Positions 31,078 through 41,667 of a DNA stretch of 64,000 nt are shown in pieces; within the stretch, counting starts at the first letter, position 1, and every line of letters begins with the position of its first letter. Location of the stretch: NCBI RefSeq assembly GCF_001761485.1, contig NC_090773.1, positions 3,565,464 through 3,629,463 on the forward strand, given 5' to 3'. The notes below the pieces were generated by a model, which saw only the letters and a program-made list of their open reading frames with translations, made no database searches and was not told the origin of the DNA. The position numbers were made by a program, and so were the translations under genes. Source of the DNA: Yarrowia lipolytica (taxonomy: Eukaryota; Ascomycota; Dipodascomycetes; Dipodascales).

Positions 31078-32553
31078 ATGGCACTCCTCAATGCGGCCCC
31101 CCAGGCTGACGAATCGCCCGAAGAGGCCCAGCTGGTGCACAAGCCCGCGCAAAGAAGCACTCTAGCCGACAACACACCGACCGGCCATGCACAGAAGGAG
31201 GCGTTTGACGCATCCACGTTCCGACAGCAACACCAAGATTTCAAAAGCACGGGAGTGGCGTTAGATCCATCCATCGCCACCCAGGGCCAGCTTGTACACA
31301 ACCAGCATGTCGGTGGAGACAATACACAGAACAACCGGCCGTTAAAACGCCACAAAAAGGGAGAGGTGGGTGTCTTGGAAGGCAAGAAGGCATACAAGGG
31401 ACCATGGGCAGCATATGACGACGAAGAAAGCACTAGTGAGGAGGAAGAGGAGGACGACAGCGTGAATGACGTTGAGGACAACACCAATGTTGTCATTGCA
31501 GATGCCGAGACTGAGCCTGAAACCGTCAAGGAGAGCTCTATTCTACATGTCAAGGGCAAAGACTACCTGGGACGATCTTTCATGCACATTCCCCAAGATT
31601 TGGGTATCAAGCTGACACGTGATCCTGGGGAGAGCGAGTGGCATGTTCCTACCCGAAAGGCCCATACGTATACTGGTCACACTGGTGGTGTGAACGCACT
31701 ACGTTTGTTCCCCAAGGCTGGTCATCTGCTGTTGTCTTGTGGTAACGACTCTAAAATCAAGCTATGGGACGTTTACCACAAGCGCGAGCTCATCCGCACA
31801 TACTCTGGACACTCGCGTGCTGTTAAAGACATATCTTTTAACAATGATGGTACGAGGTTCCTGTCTGCATCATACGACAAGAGTGTCAAGTTATGGGATA
31901 CAGAATCAGGGGAGTGTCTGGCTCAGTTCTCCACGGGCAAGATCCCCAACGCGGTCAAGTTCAACCCCAACAACAACAATGAGTTTCTTGCTGCCATGGC
32001 TGACCGTAAGATCATCCATTGGGACATCACAACGAAGGAGACTATCCAGACGTATGACCATCATCTGGGACCTGTGAACACAATCACATTTGTGGACGAG
32101 AACCGGAGATTCATGACCACATCAGACGACAAGACGGTGCGAGTCTGGGATCTCCAAATTAACGTCCCCATCAAATATATTGCTGACCCTGCTCAGCACT
32201 CTATGCCTTCTGTACAGATTCATCCCTCTGGCAACCACGTGGCTGCTCAGAGTATGGACAACCAGATTGTGGTGTTTGCTGCCAAGGACCGGTTCAGACA
32301 GAACCGAAAGAAGACCTTCACAGGTGCATCTTCAGCAGGATATGCCATTGAGGTCAATTTCTCGGCGGACGGCAAATACCTCATGTCTGGAGACACAGGT
32401 GGAAATGCCTATTTCTGGGACTGGAAGACTTGTAAGCTCAAGAGTAGCTTCAAGGCCCACGATAGTGCCCTTCGGTGCATTGCTGCCCACCCCCAGGAGA
32501 GCAGCAAACTGGTTACTGCAGGTAGAGGCAGTGAGATCAAGCTATGGGAGTAG
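31078..32553 (+). CDS. PRP17: Pre-mRNA splicing factor Prp17 (Cdc40), WD40
   Basis: A second-step spliceosome factor. The 491 residues begin with a charged head holding the family segment LHVKGKDYLGRSFMHIPQDLG near 155-180, followed by a seven-blade WD40 propeller (HTGGVNALRLFPKAGHLLLSC to the terminal GRGSEIKLWE). The order of blades and the closing SALRCIAAHPQESSKLVTAG are typical for Prp17/CDC40. The distance from BCP1 is very short, so both probably share control elements. A GAAGCTTCTTCGAA heat-shock-like sequence lies at 31015-31028, between the genes. Confidence 0.95.
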   Translation: MALLNAAPQADESPEEAQLVHKPAQRSTLADNTPTGHAQKEAFDASTFRQQHQDFKSTGVALDPSIATQGQLVHNQHVGGDNTQNNRPLKRHKKGEVGVLEGKKAYKGPWAAYDDEESTSEEEEEDDSVNDVEDNTNVVIADAETEPETVKESSILHVKGKDYLGRSFMHIPQDLGIKLTRDPGESEWHVPTRKAHTYTGHTGGVNALRLFPKAGHLLLSCGNDSKIKLWDVYHKRELIRTYSGHSRAVKDISFNNDGTRFLSASYDKSVKLWDTESGECLAQFSTGKIPNAVKFNPNNNNEFLAAMADRKIIHWDITTKETIQTYDHHLGPVNTITFVDENRRFMTTSDDKTVRVWDLQINVPIKYIADPAQHSMPSVQIHPSGNHVAAQSMDNQIVVFAAKDRFRQNRKKTFTGASSAGYAIEVNFSADGKYLMSGDTGGNAYFWDWKTCKLKSSFKAHDSALRCIAAHPQESSKLVTAGRGSEIKLWE

Positions 32554-33176
32554 GAGAAATGTATTTGTACACTAATCGATATACTACAGTTTCTACTTGT
32601 AGGTAATGACTGGGGTGGAAAGCTCTATACTGTGCACTGTATCTGTAGTTTAGAAGTGCTGTAGCCTGTTAAAACAGGGTGCAGTACGTAGAACAAATAT
32701 TTTTGCAGCTACTGCACAGTATGAGTACAATTGCCTGTTGCGCCGTAATCACGAAACATACGAAACACTATTACTGGACATGGAGTCTCAGGTTTTGTGC
32801 CCATGTTGTAGTAAGAGGCACGTGTCTCATGAGGCATTAATCGCATGCAAGTGACAAATAGATGACTGAATAGGCAATCGTAAAGCTATATATCTCCTCA
32901 TGAACATCGAATCGTGCACAAGTACACGGTACAGTATGTACAGTATGTGGTATATTGTACACCTTGGCACCTTAGTACAAGCTAGTTTAGACCAAAATCG
33001 GACTGAGAGGCCTGTTGGGGAACATTTGTAGTTTATAGCGGGGGTAAGACAAAGAACTCTTGTTTTTCCGATCTTGAGAACCTGGTAAATGCATTGCCCC
33101 TCATTTGAAGGAGATCATTTTTGTCCAGTGAAATTAGCACGTCTTTCGTGGTGGCAATAATGCCGATTTATCCATC
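32554..33176. other. Spacer between PRP17 and ROG1
   Basis: No gene is seen. A tandem TACAGTATG-TACAGTATG word lies at about 32930-32950. Confidence 0.45.
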
Positions 33177-35826
33177 ATGCCTATATCGCACTCCGATAAC
33201 ACCAGCCAAGAATTCTACTCACGCATTTCACGTGTGCTAACCGTATTTCATTGGGGTGCAGCAAGCATGCGGCCAACCTTCAACTCCAAAAATCTCAGCT
33301 TCCTCGCCGACAAGCCCATGAACCCGACACAAAACGCGCCTGAATGGCTCTTGTATCGCGACAGCGACTTCGTCAAGATTGGCGGGGTCCAGCGGTATAA
33401 GATCACCTACACGCCAAGCGAATCGCCCATGAACTCGCCCATCAAACACCCCGAAGACATGACACCCGAGTCCCCTCTGGGTCACCCATCGTCTTTGTGG
33501 CTCAAAATCAGAAACACAGAGTCTATGCCGATGCGAGCAGCATATCTCACGGGTCCGTTTCTCCTCTACGTTCACGTGGTTCCCGAAGCATACAACCAGA
33601 ACGAGCAGTGCTACGTTTCGGCAGACCAGCCCTCTTTCGAACCGCAACTCAAGGCGGGCCAAAACTACTACGTGGAATTGCATATGAACAAGCTACAGGA
33701 GTCCTACACGTGGACCGTGGATATTGTATCTCAGATAATCTTTTCTGCTTCGGCAGAGATCAACTATGAGATTCTGGTGGGTGAGACGCGTGAACACCTA
33801 CACCGGTACTCCGGAAACGCCATGGGAATGCTCTCGGACTACATTACGGTGCTACGACAAGACACAGTGACATTATGGCACCAGCCAGTGCCTCGACCGA
33901 ACGAACCCGTGCATCTCGTTGTGATCACGCATGGATTGCACTCAAACACGGGAGCTGACATGCTTTATCTGAAGGAGAAGATTGACGAGGCTGCGCTACA
34001 AACGGGAGAAAACGTCATTGTGAGAGGTTACCATGGAAACGCCGCCAAGACCGAGCGGGGAGTTCGATACCTGGGTCGAAGAGTGGCCAAACATATAATG
34101 GAAGAGCTGGTGACCAAGGACACTGCCAAAATCTCCTTTATTGGCCACTCTCTAGGAGGTCTCATCATGATCTACGCCATTGCATACATTCGATCCCATG
34201 ACCACACGTTTTTCGATCGAATCAAACCACACCATCTGATTACGTTAGCCTCTCCCCTGCTGGGAGTCAGCAATGAGAACCCAGCTTATGTGCGGCTAGC
34301 ACTGGACATTGGTTTTATTGGCAGAACAGGTCAGGATCTTGGTCTTACAAAAAAGCCGCTCCCCGGATACAAGCCTCTGCTGAGAATGCTGCCTACAGGA
34401 CACACACACGAAGTGCTCAAACAGTTCCAGACTCGAACAGTGTACGCCAACGCCCTTAACGATGGTATTGTGCCACTACGAACATCCGCATTACTCTATC
34501 TGGACTGGAAGGGTCTGAGTAAGGTTGCGTCAGCCAAAAAGGGTGATGACAATGGATCTAACGATAGGGACCGAGGGGGCCCTGGAGGAGATGGAGGAGA
34601 CAAGGGAAGTAGTAACGAGAAAGATAAGGAGAAGGATTCCAGTGATACTGGTAAACCCACGGGTGATATCAACGCCACTTCTGCTGAAGAGGCCAAGGTC
34701 TACGATGAGGCTTCCAAACAGGCTGCTCGCGATCCACAGGCAGGGGAGATCCCTAACTCTTGAAGACAGCCAGCAGGCAGTCAACAGACCCAGGAGGTTC
34801 CTGCTGGGAAAGGGCATTTTCCATGGAATCCAGGCTGCCATGTCTCTTATGATCCCTCACGGACACAGAAAGAAACCCTCTAAGATCTACTTGCGGTCTC
34901 AGACGAAAATGTCTGACGATGAGGACGAGGGAAATATGTCTGACTCTACGATGAGACCTCCTCCCAAGAGCTCCGTGATCGAGTCAGCTGCCTCTGTTCT
35001 GGCCATGCCTCTTCCCTCTCATAAGTTCATCTGTGACCCCGAATCGCGTGCTGAGACTATCATTCACGACCGTGTCTATTATGAGTCCGATCTTCCTCCC
35101 CGTCGGTTCAAAAAGCAAAAGTCGCTCAATTGTATCAGCGATGGAGGCGACAAGCATCTGGTGGAAAAGGCAAAGATGGAGGAGCGTATCGCCCGAGAGT
35201 ATCACCACGAAATGTCGTGGCGAAAGGTGCTATGTCGACTCGAACCTGATGCTCACAACAACATCGTGGTGCGACGAAGATTTGCTAACGCGTTCGGCTG
35301 GCCCGTGATTGATCATCTTGTCAAAACACACTTTATTGATAACCAGCCCCATCCCGCCAAGGCACCCAAGCAGAAGGAGCAGCCTGCTGTTCTCGGTGTT
35401 CCCTCTGTTTTTACAGGCAAGTTCTCTCCTCCTCTTTCGGAGGTTAACTCCTCTACAGCATTGCCATTGCATCTGCCCGGGGAGGTTGCCGAGCCTGCCT
35501 TTTTTGAAATTTCGCGACCCGGGACTCCTGGGAGTCCTCGCAGCAAAAACAGTCACTCGTCAGAGTCCATCTATTCGGTGGGACAATGGCACAGACACCT
35601 AGAGGCTGAGAGTGAGACTGAGGGAGAAGACGGTCTGATCAACAACGCCAACAACCTTCTTGACGGCGTGAGAGAGTGGGATGCTCAGAAGATACTCCCT
35701 GCCTCGGTCTACAACTCTCTCTACAACACTACCAAGCAGGTTGCCCCTCCACCTCCTGCTCCCTTGGAACAGGACACTATTGAAGACCGGTTTAATGAGA
35801 TGACTCTTGGTACATCCACGTTATAG
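33177..35826 (+). CDS. ROG1: Rog1-type DUF676 lipase / serine esterase, frame broken near 34745
   Basis: Two overlapping frames together form one Rog1 family protein. The first (33177-34763) holds an N-terminal beta-rich region and the alpha/beta-hydrolase domain, with VITHGLHSN oxyanion segment and the nucleophile elbow GHSLGGL. The second frame, from about 34745 to 35826, carries the conserved C-terminal module: HDRVYYESDLPP and MSWRKVLCRLEPDAHNNIVVRRRFANAFGWPVIDHL, always on the same chain in relatives. Dropping one G from the GGGG at 34743-34746 joins them smoothly into about 880 residues. An intron (GTAAGG 34519 to CAG 34780) also restores frame, but its donor is poor and its branch point far from the acceptor. 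Yeast Rog1 is a monoacylglycerol lipase. Confidence 0.85.
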
Positions 35827-38035
35827 GGCAATGGACAAGGACCACCAGTGCATATATGTACGAATCAGCTTAATCATTAACAACAATGCATTCTCTCTGA
35901 CCCTTATAAGTACCGCCGGTACTGTACTGTACTTGGATGTACATACTGACTTACAAGCGTAATTACGGTACTGTACTGTACTGTGTGTATTCAATGTTAA
36001 CGTTCACATTATTAAAAGTCTGTTCACGTATGAGTTTCTTCTGTTTGACTCTGGGGCCACTTCTATCATTCGCGTGCCTTAGACTGATGGCTATATAATT
36101 ACTGTATGTGAAAGAAAGAACCTAAACTGTGTGATATATTAGGGAACAAGGTCCCCTGCCTTGAACAACGTATCACTCGTTCGATTGTTGCTTGTACTTG
36201 GCCTACATATCCGGCCGACCGTTATGCGCGTCTGCAGACGCACATATCGGGACCTCGGCTGATTAATGGCGTTGGTGATAGTAAGAATGAAAGAGAGAGA
36301 GAGATAGAGAGAGAGTCGCCTGTTATTATATCTGACTTGGTACTCTCTTCGTGGATTGTCGTTTTGTTTTTCAGCATATACTGCAATTTCGTGTCCACAG
36401 CAGCCAGGTTCTAAAGGTGCCTCCTACCCATCGACTTAAACTCACAACATAGTGTTTCATTTAAGCCTCCTCCTGTTATAATAAAAAAAAGTAAGCCATT
36501 CATGTCGGTTGTTACTGGAGACAAAGCACAAGAACTGTCGATCACTAGGGAGGCTAATATGTTTCACTGGCTCCAACAACCACCGTTTTTGCAACTTACG
36601 TACAGTACAGTGCTTGTACTTTTGCCAAATATATTAATTTACTGCAGTAGTATCAGGATCTTACCGAGCTTGGGGAGGGAAGTCACATTCAAGCTGTTTC
36701 AGACCTCGCAATTCAGTCAATTGGCGATCCACAGGTCTACTGTACATTGTTACTGTATTATGGTTCTGTCGGTATCTCCTCCATGTGTTCGTGACCTACT
36801 CCGCCTTTCCTGGTAACGTTTTGAGAGTAATCGGGCTCCACATTGATCACCACCTGGTTTATTTGTATTGTACAGTGTACCTTTCAGCACCAGGTAGCGG
36901 CCAACCACAGTAACTAATACTCAGAGCGGGGCAGGGGCTTTATTTCTCTCGGGGCGACATCGCGAGTACAGTACGAGTACAAAAGCCAGGAGGCTATGTG
37001 GCCTGCTGATGATCAATAATAATTCAAAAAAGGGTAAATGTTGTAATTTTCCATGTAAGGTCGAACTATTTGTATGTACAGCTCAGTAACGGCCCGATTG
37101 CAGCAACGCGCGCTGATAACGCCACGACAGCGGTGCTTACGCTTGTGGTCTACCAATACATACAATACAGTATGTACTGTACCATAAACTGTACATTCTA
37201 GTGAGGAAGATATCGAGGACGTTTCCATTTTATGATATCTCGTGCAGTACAAATCGCCTTCAAGACTGGTCCTCAATCGGGCGAGTGGGAACAAGTGAGG
37301 TCTCTCTCGGATATAACGCTGATATCCTGTGCCGCCACCCGATCGAGGCATAAATACAGACTTTGTGAAAAGCACTCCAAACCAGGGGGTAATATTCGCG
37401 AGAAAAGGTGACTAATCGAGCCAATGGTAGGATACAGAGCTCGTACGCCAGTTTGGAATTCAAATTCACATCTACCCACAGTCTACTTTCTACTTCCAAA
37501 CTTCCCTGTCTCTATACAATGCAGCCATGCCGAAACCCTAGATGAACCCTACAAGTAGAAGTAGTTGCCCTTTTTAACTCTCGGAACAGACAACCCATGA
37601 ATCGAAAAGGTAGCTGTGAAATGAGGGGTGACGCTGCCATGAGTAAGACTCTCATTGGGCTCACCAATGCGAGTGTTATGTTTTACGACAGACTTGCCCC
37701 ATCTTTCCGAACCAGAGGCTCTACCTTTCGTTATCGTCGGACACCTACCATGCTGGTGGTCTAGTCACAGGTATATACCCGTACTAGTGCTCTCGCCCTT
37801 GTACTCATACTTCTACCGGTACATGCTGCACATTTCTGTACTTCTGGTTCAGGATTATAAGTTGCGGAACTCTTGAGCCTGTTGCTTAATTTTTCCAACC
37901 GCAGAAACCCTGTCTGTATCGGAGTGAACCAAAACCAACCGTGGCTCTACAGCCCTGGGTTGTGTTATGAACCATCTTTGCTCTTCATCTCACCTCTCCA
38001 GCAATTTACATCCAAACAACTCATGCGATAGCACC
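35827..38035. other. Large spacer between ROG1 and the orphan Upc2-like gene
   Basis: About 2.2 kb without a supported gene. It holds tandem TACTGTACTGTAC words (35915-35985), a near-perfect 24-bp palindrome (36223-36246), a GA microsatellite (36290-36315) and an exact TACAGTATGTACTGTA inverted repeat (37166-37181). No zinc-cluster exon was found upstream of the next gene. Confidence 0.5.
36290..36315 (+). repeat. (GA)n microsatellite
   Basis: An interrupted GA run, AAGAGAGAGAGAGATAGAGAGAGAG, in non-coding DNA. Confidence 0.85.
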
Positions 38036-39166
38036 ATGGACTGTGACAAACACAAGAGGCTTCGAGACGAAGGTGACGACGCCTTCGACTTCTACGAAGA
38101 GTACGAGCATCTTCGACCGCAGAAGATCAGGCCTACTTCCATGGCCAAGATAATGAACTTGACCCTACACAACCTCGAGTTACTGCACTTCTTTGTCGAA
38201 AACACGGGGCCAATGTTGGTCCAAGTTACAGGGGAAAGAGATTCCCGATGGATGGGGGCGGCTCCCCAGCTGTCCATGAGCTCCCGAGCCCTGTCGCAGG
38301 CATGCCAAGTTTTTGCTGAAGCCCACAAGTTCCACAAACAAAATCCATACAGATACCTCTTGGAGGGCGAAACGCCTTACCCAAAGTCGAAAGGAAAGCC
38401 GAAGGACATGGGCAGAGTCATTGGTTATGTTCCTGTGTCTGATAAGCACCTAGAGCAACAGATGCTGGGGTTTACGAAGTGCCTAAAAACTTTAAGGATG
38501 GAGATCGAGAAGCTGGACGAAACAGCTAACTTCGACCGTGTATTGACTGCTGCTGTCATTGTCTCTCTGTGTGCCATGGGAAGTACCAGTTTTGTTCCTC
38601 TGGTCAACTTTGAAGGCAAGGGAGACCTTTTTAGTGTCTTGAGGATCATAAATGACATTCAGAGCATTTACAATTACAGGTTGAACGAAAGGGATATCTC
38701 AATGGTTGCTCTTACACATCGTGTGCCTCTTCCAAATCGATTACAGCTTCCACACGAAGATGAGCTTCGAAGTATTGTGGGGTTGGTTAACGGTGTTGGT
38801 GCGGAAGAGCGGCGGGTCAGAGGTATTCTGGAGAGGGAAATCCACACCCTAGTGGAGTTATATAACATGGATATCGAGAGTAAGAGCGTTGCTCATATGG
38901 TCGCATGGTGCGTTTACTGGCAACCTGGGTTTTCTGAGCTCAAGGAGAAACGCAATCACTATGCACTCCTCGTCATCTGTTTTTGGTGTGCGTATGTCCA
39001 CAGATACCATGCCCTCTTCTGGTGGGGTGATCGACTACAAGAGGATCTGTACAATATCGTTGACAGGCTGCCTCAGCATCTCATTCAGTACGTTGAGTGG
39101 CCCCTGAGAGCGGTGATGAATTTCGAATACGACCATTTGGAATGGATCCAGAAAAACTCGAGTTGA
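38036..39166 (+). CDS. Orphan fungal transcription-factor-type regulatory domain, Upc2-like, no zinc cluster
   Basis: Met at 38036 gives 376 residues; an in-frame ATG at 37967 would add 23. The last 200 residues resemble the ligand-binding/effector half of fungal Zn2Cys6 regulators of the Upc2/Ecm22 type. Examples are PLVNFEGKGDLFSVLR, the ALLVICFWCAYVHRYHALFWWGDRL helix and LIQYVEWPLRAVMNF. The usual N-terminal zinc cluster (six cysteines) is absent, and nothing like it lies within 2 kb upstream. This could be a lone effector domain acting as a modulator, a truncated regulator, or a gene whose first exon is further away. The hydrophobic segment 320-345 is a helix of the effector fold rather than a membrane anchor. 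Function unknown. Confidence 0.6.
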   Translation: MDCDKHKRLRDEGDDAFDFYEEYEHLRPQKIRPTSMAKIMNLTLHNLELLHFFVENTGPMLVQVTGERDSRWMGAAPQLSMSSRALSQACQVFAEAHKFHKQNPYRYLLEGETPYPKSKGKPKDMGRVIGYVPVSDKHLEQQMLGFTKCLKTLRMEIEKLDETANFDRVLTAAVIVSLCAMGSTSFVPLVNFEGKGDLFSVLRIINDIQSIYNYRLNERDISMVALTHRVPLPNRLQLPHEDELRSIVGLVNGVGAEERRVRGILEREIHTLVELYNMDIESKSVAHMVAWCVYWQPGFSELKEKRNHYALLVICFWCAYVHRYHALFWWGDRLQEDLYNIVDRLPQHLIQYVEWPLRAVMNFEYDHLEWIQKNSS

Positions 39167-40037
39167 GTACTGATCTACTAACTAACTTATTTATCACAGG
39201 TATATACGAATTCAGATATAAGCTGGCGTGACGGTAAGCGGGGTGTTTGCCGATACTCGTGAGAATGTACAGAGTTGTGTTTTGGGCTCGTAAACAGCGG
39301 TACTACTTGTAGTACAGTACATACCGTTACTTTTTGAAGGCAATAATTTTGTATTATCGTACATCTTCTCTACATGTACAACTCTCAGCAATACACAGGA
39401 TTTCCATTCTTGTATGTCTGCCTTATGGGACGCTCAAACTCATGCTTACATGAGCTTGTGGTATGTGCAGTGCTAATGCCCAATTAGTCACACGGGTGCT
39501 GCCCAACATAAAAGCATGTCGCCAGATGCTGTACTACAGTAGTAGCAACAAGAGTGTGCGACTTCGAGAAGAAAGGGAGGGTGCAGAAATCGTTTTTATT
39601 TCTATTTTTATTCTCTCGCAGACGTAAGTACGTAATAGCTGTGTCTCTCTCAGAGACGATCGAAGATAATCTCCAAAACTCCACAGGGATCCATGTTGTG
39701 ATTAACACAATCTGACTAATCAGTATCATCCGATTGTTGACCTGTCCTGCTCATTACAGGCGATGTCCAGGATGGTGAAACACAATTGATAAAATAATAG
39801 ATACCCGGGAGGATCGAACAGTCGATTTGTCCCCTCATGTAGTCCTTCATTACTGCTATCTGATGGGGTTCGCTGGTCAGCCGCTCATATTAAGCTTCGT
39901 AATAGACTCTGCAAAAATTGTGGAATCGACACTAAGATGAACCTGCCACCAACAAGACATCGCACTCTATCGCAATACAACAGCTTAGCATCAGACAACA
40001 ACACTACACAGCATCATCACACACAAACACATCAACA
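39167..40037. other. Spacer between the Upc2-like gene and SIT4
   Basis: No gene is seen. TACAGTACATACCGTTAC at about 39313 belongs to the recurring spacer motif. A CA-rich leader precedes SIT4. Confidence 0.45.
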
Positions 40038-41090
40038 ATGGTAGAGAGAGGTCCGGACGCATGGCTGGAACAGGTGAAGCAATGTAAATTTTTGCCCGAG
40101 GCAGACATGAAGCAACTGTGCGAGATTGTCAAGGAAGTTGCTAATGGAGGGTGGAGGATTGAGCGGGAGGCAAGAGGGAAAGAGAGGGAAAACGAAACAG
40201 GAAGCGATCGGAAACGAGCAAGACCGTTCGAAGGGCTCGAGGGGTCAGCTATTGTGTCCGAATCTAACGCAGAATCGAATATCCAACCGGTACAATCACC
40301 AGTGACCGTATGTGGCGACATCCACGGCCAGTTCCACGATCTGCTGGAGCTGTTCCGTGTGGCCGGTGGCGAACCCGACGACGTGAGCTACGTGTTCCTG
40401 GGAGACTTTGTCGATAGAGGCTATTTTTCGCTGGAAACATTTACTCTGCTCATGTGCCTCAAGGCCAAGTACCCTGATAAGCTGACCCTGGTGCGGGGAA
40501 ACCACGAGAGCCGGCAAATCACACAGGTGTATGGCTTTTACGAAGAATGCATCACCAAGTACGGATCCACCACCGTCTGGAAGTACTGCTGCCAAGTGTT
40601 TGACTTTCTGGCGCTCGCTGCCATCATCGACGGCAAGGTCCTCTGTGTCCACGGCGGTCTGTCGCCAGAGATTCGCATGCTCGACCAGATTCGAGTCTTG
40701 TCCCGAGCCCAGGAGATTCCACACGAGGGCGGCTTCTGCGACCTGGTATGGTCAGACCCAGACACAACCACCAAGACGTGGGCGGTTTCCCCACGAGGCG
40801 CTGGCTGGATTTTCGGCCACCAGGTTGCACGCGAGTTCAACCACGTCAACGGCCTGCAGTTAATAGCTCGGGCTCACCAGCTGGTCATGGAGGGCTTCAA
40901 GTACCACTTTCCGGACAACGACGTGGTCACTGTGTGGTCCGCCCCCAACTACTGTTACCGATGTGGTAACGTGGCTTCTGTAATGAAGCTGCAGGACGAC
41001 CTAGACCCTGTCTTCTCCATCTTTTCTGCCGTCGAAGACACAAATCGACTGGCGCCACAACAGGCTGCTCGAAGCGAATACTTCCTGTGA
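40038..41090 (+). CDS. SIT4: PP2A-like serine/threonine phosphatase Sit4 (PP6 catalytic subunit) with N-terminal insertion
   Basis: It is the catalytic subunit acting in G1 progression and TOR signalling with SAP partners. The 350 residues keep every phosphatase motif: [21 protein letters not shown] and [14 protein letters not shown], as well as the methylatable C-terminus YFL. The head [20 protein letters not shown] identifies Sit4 rather than Pph21 or Ppg1. Yeast Sit4 is 311 residues. The excess is a charged block at about 34-77 ([16 protein letters not shown] and on) sitting exactly where relatives read E-L-L-x-E-E-S-N. Its 3' edge is TCTAACGCAG, identical in form to branch/acceptor modules here, but no in-phase GT donor exists. 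It therefore reads as a coding insertion, possibly of intronic origin. Confidence 0.9.
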   Translation: MVERGPDAWLEQVKQCKFLPEADMKQLCEIVKEVANGGWRIEREARGKERENETGSDRKRARPFEGLEGSAIVSESNAESNIQPVQSPVTVCGDIHGQFHDLLELFRVAGGEPDDVSYVFLGDFVDRGYFSLETFTLLMCLKAKYPDKLTLVRGNHESRQITQVYGFYEECITKYGSTTVWKYCCQVFDFLALAAIIDGKVLCVHGGLSPEIRMLDQIRVLSRAQEIPHEGGFCDLVWSDPDTTTKTWAVSPRGAGWIFGHQVAREFNHVNGLQLIARAHQLVMEGFKYHFPDNDVVTVWSAPNYCYRCGNVASVMKLQDDLDPVFSIFSAVEDTNRLAPQQAARSEYFL

Positions 41091-41667
41091 TGGGTCCAAG
41101 ATGAACGAATATCGATATCGCAGGTAGGTACACAATCGGCTGGGCATTTACTGGGTGCCCAACTAACATAAAATCCGTTACAGTAATGACATGATGAATG
41201 AGACGTAATTAAAACAATACATGCTGACTAGCAACAGGTACAGTAGCTACTGTACAGTACATACCGGTACTGTACTGTACTTGCACGAGTAATTAAACTA
41301 CAAGTACAAGTACAGGTCGAGTGGAGTGGAGTGTACTGCATCATACAGACATGCAACATGAGGCTTCGACTTTGGCCACGATATAAGTACCAGTACAAGT
41401 ATCTATCGTGCTGTAAGAGCACCCATACATCTACCCCGCATAATCATGCCATATGGCGTGACAGCCAATGAGAAGTGTTCATTCATGTTGGTTAGTAATA
41501 GGTTGATGTTGTAATTAATATATAATAGGTCCAATGGGTGAACATACTGCTACTCCCACCGTGCCTTGTACAGTGTTTTACTGTAGCATACTTCTGACAA
41601 CGAGTACTCGTAGTTCTTGCACTAGTTCTTGTCTTGTAAAATCATTAATATTCATTTATATACACGC
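41091..41667. other. Convergent spacer between SIT4 and ARG1
   Basis: No gene is seen. Around 41237-41285 there is a dense cluster of TACAGTA/TACTGTAC/GGTACTGTACTGTAC words. Confidence 0.5.

Noticed and set aside
34519-34780. Intron as explanation of the ROG1 frame change
   Set aside because: It does restore the frame, but the donor is GTAAGG and CTAAC lies 23 bases before the acceptor, against GTGAGT and a 1-base gap in the two firm introns; the linker also reads as good coding sequence.
40084-40272. Ordinary intron removing the SIT4 insertion
   Set aside because: The only in-phase GT before the acceptor-like CAG is at 40084, which would delete a conserved block; no suitable donor lies inside the insertion.
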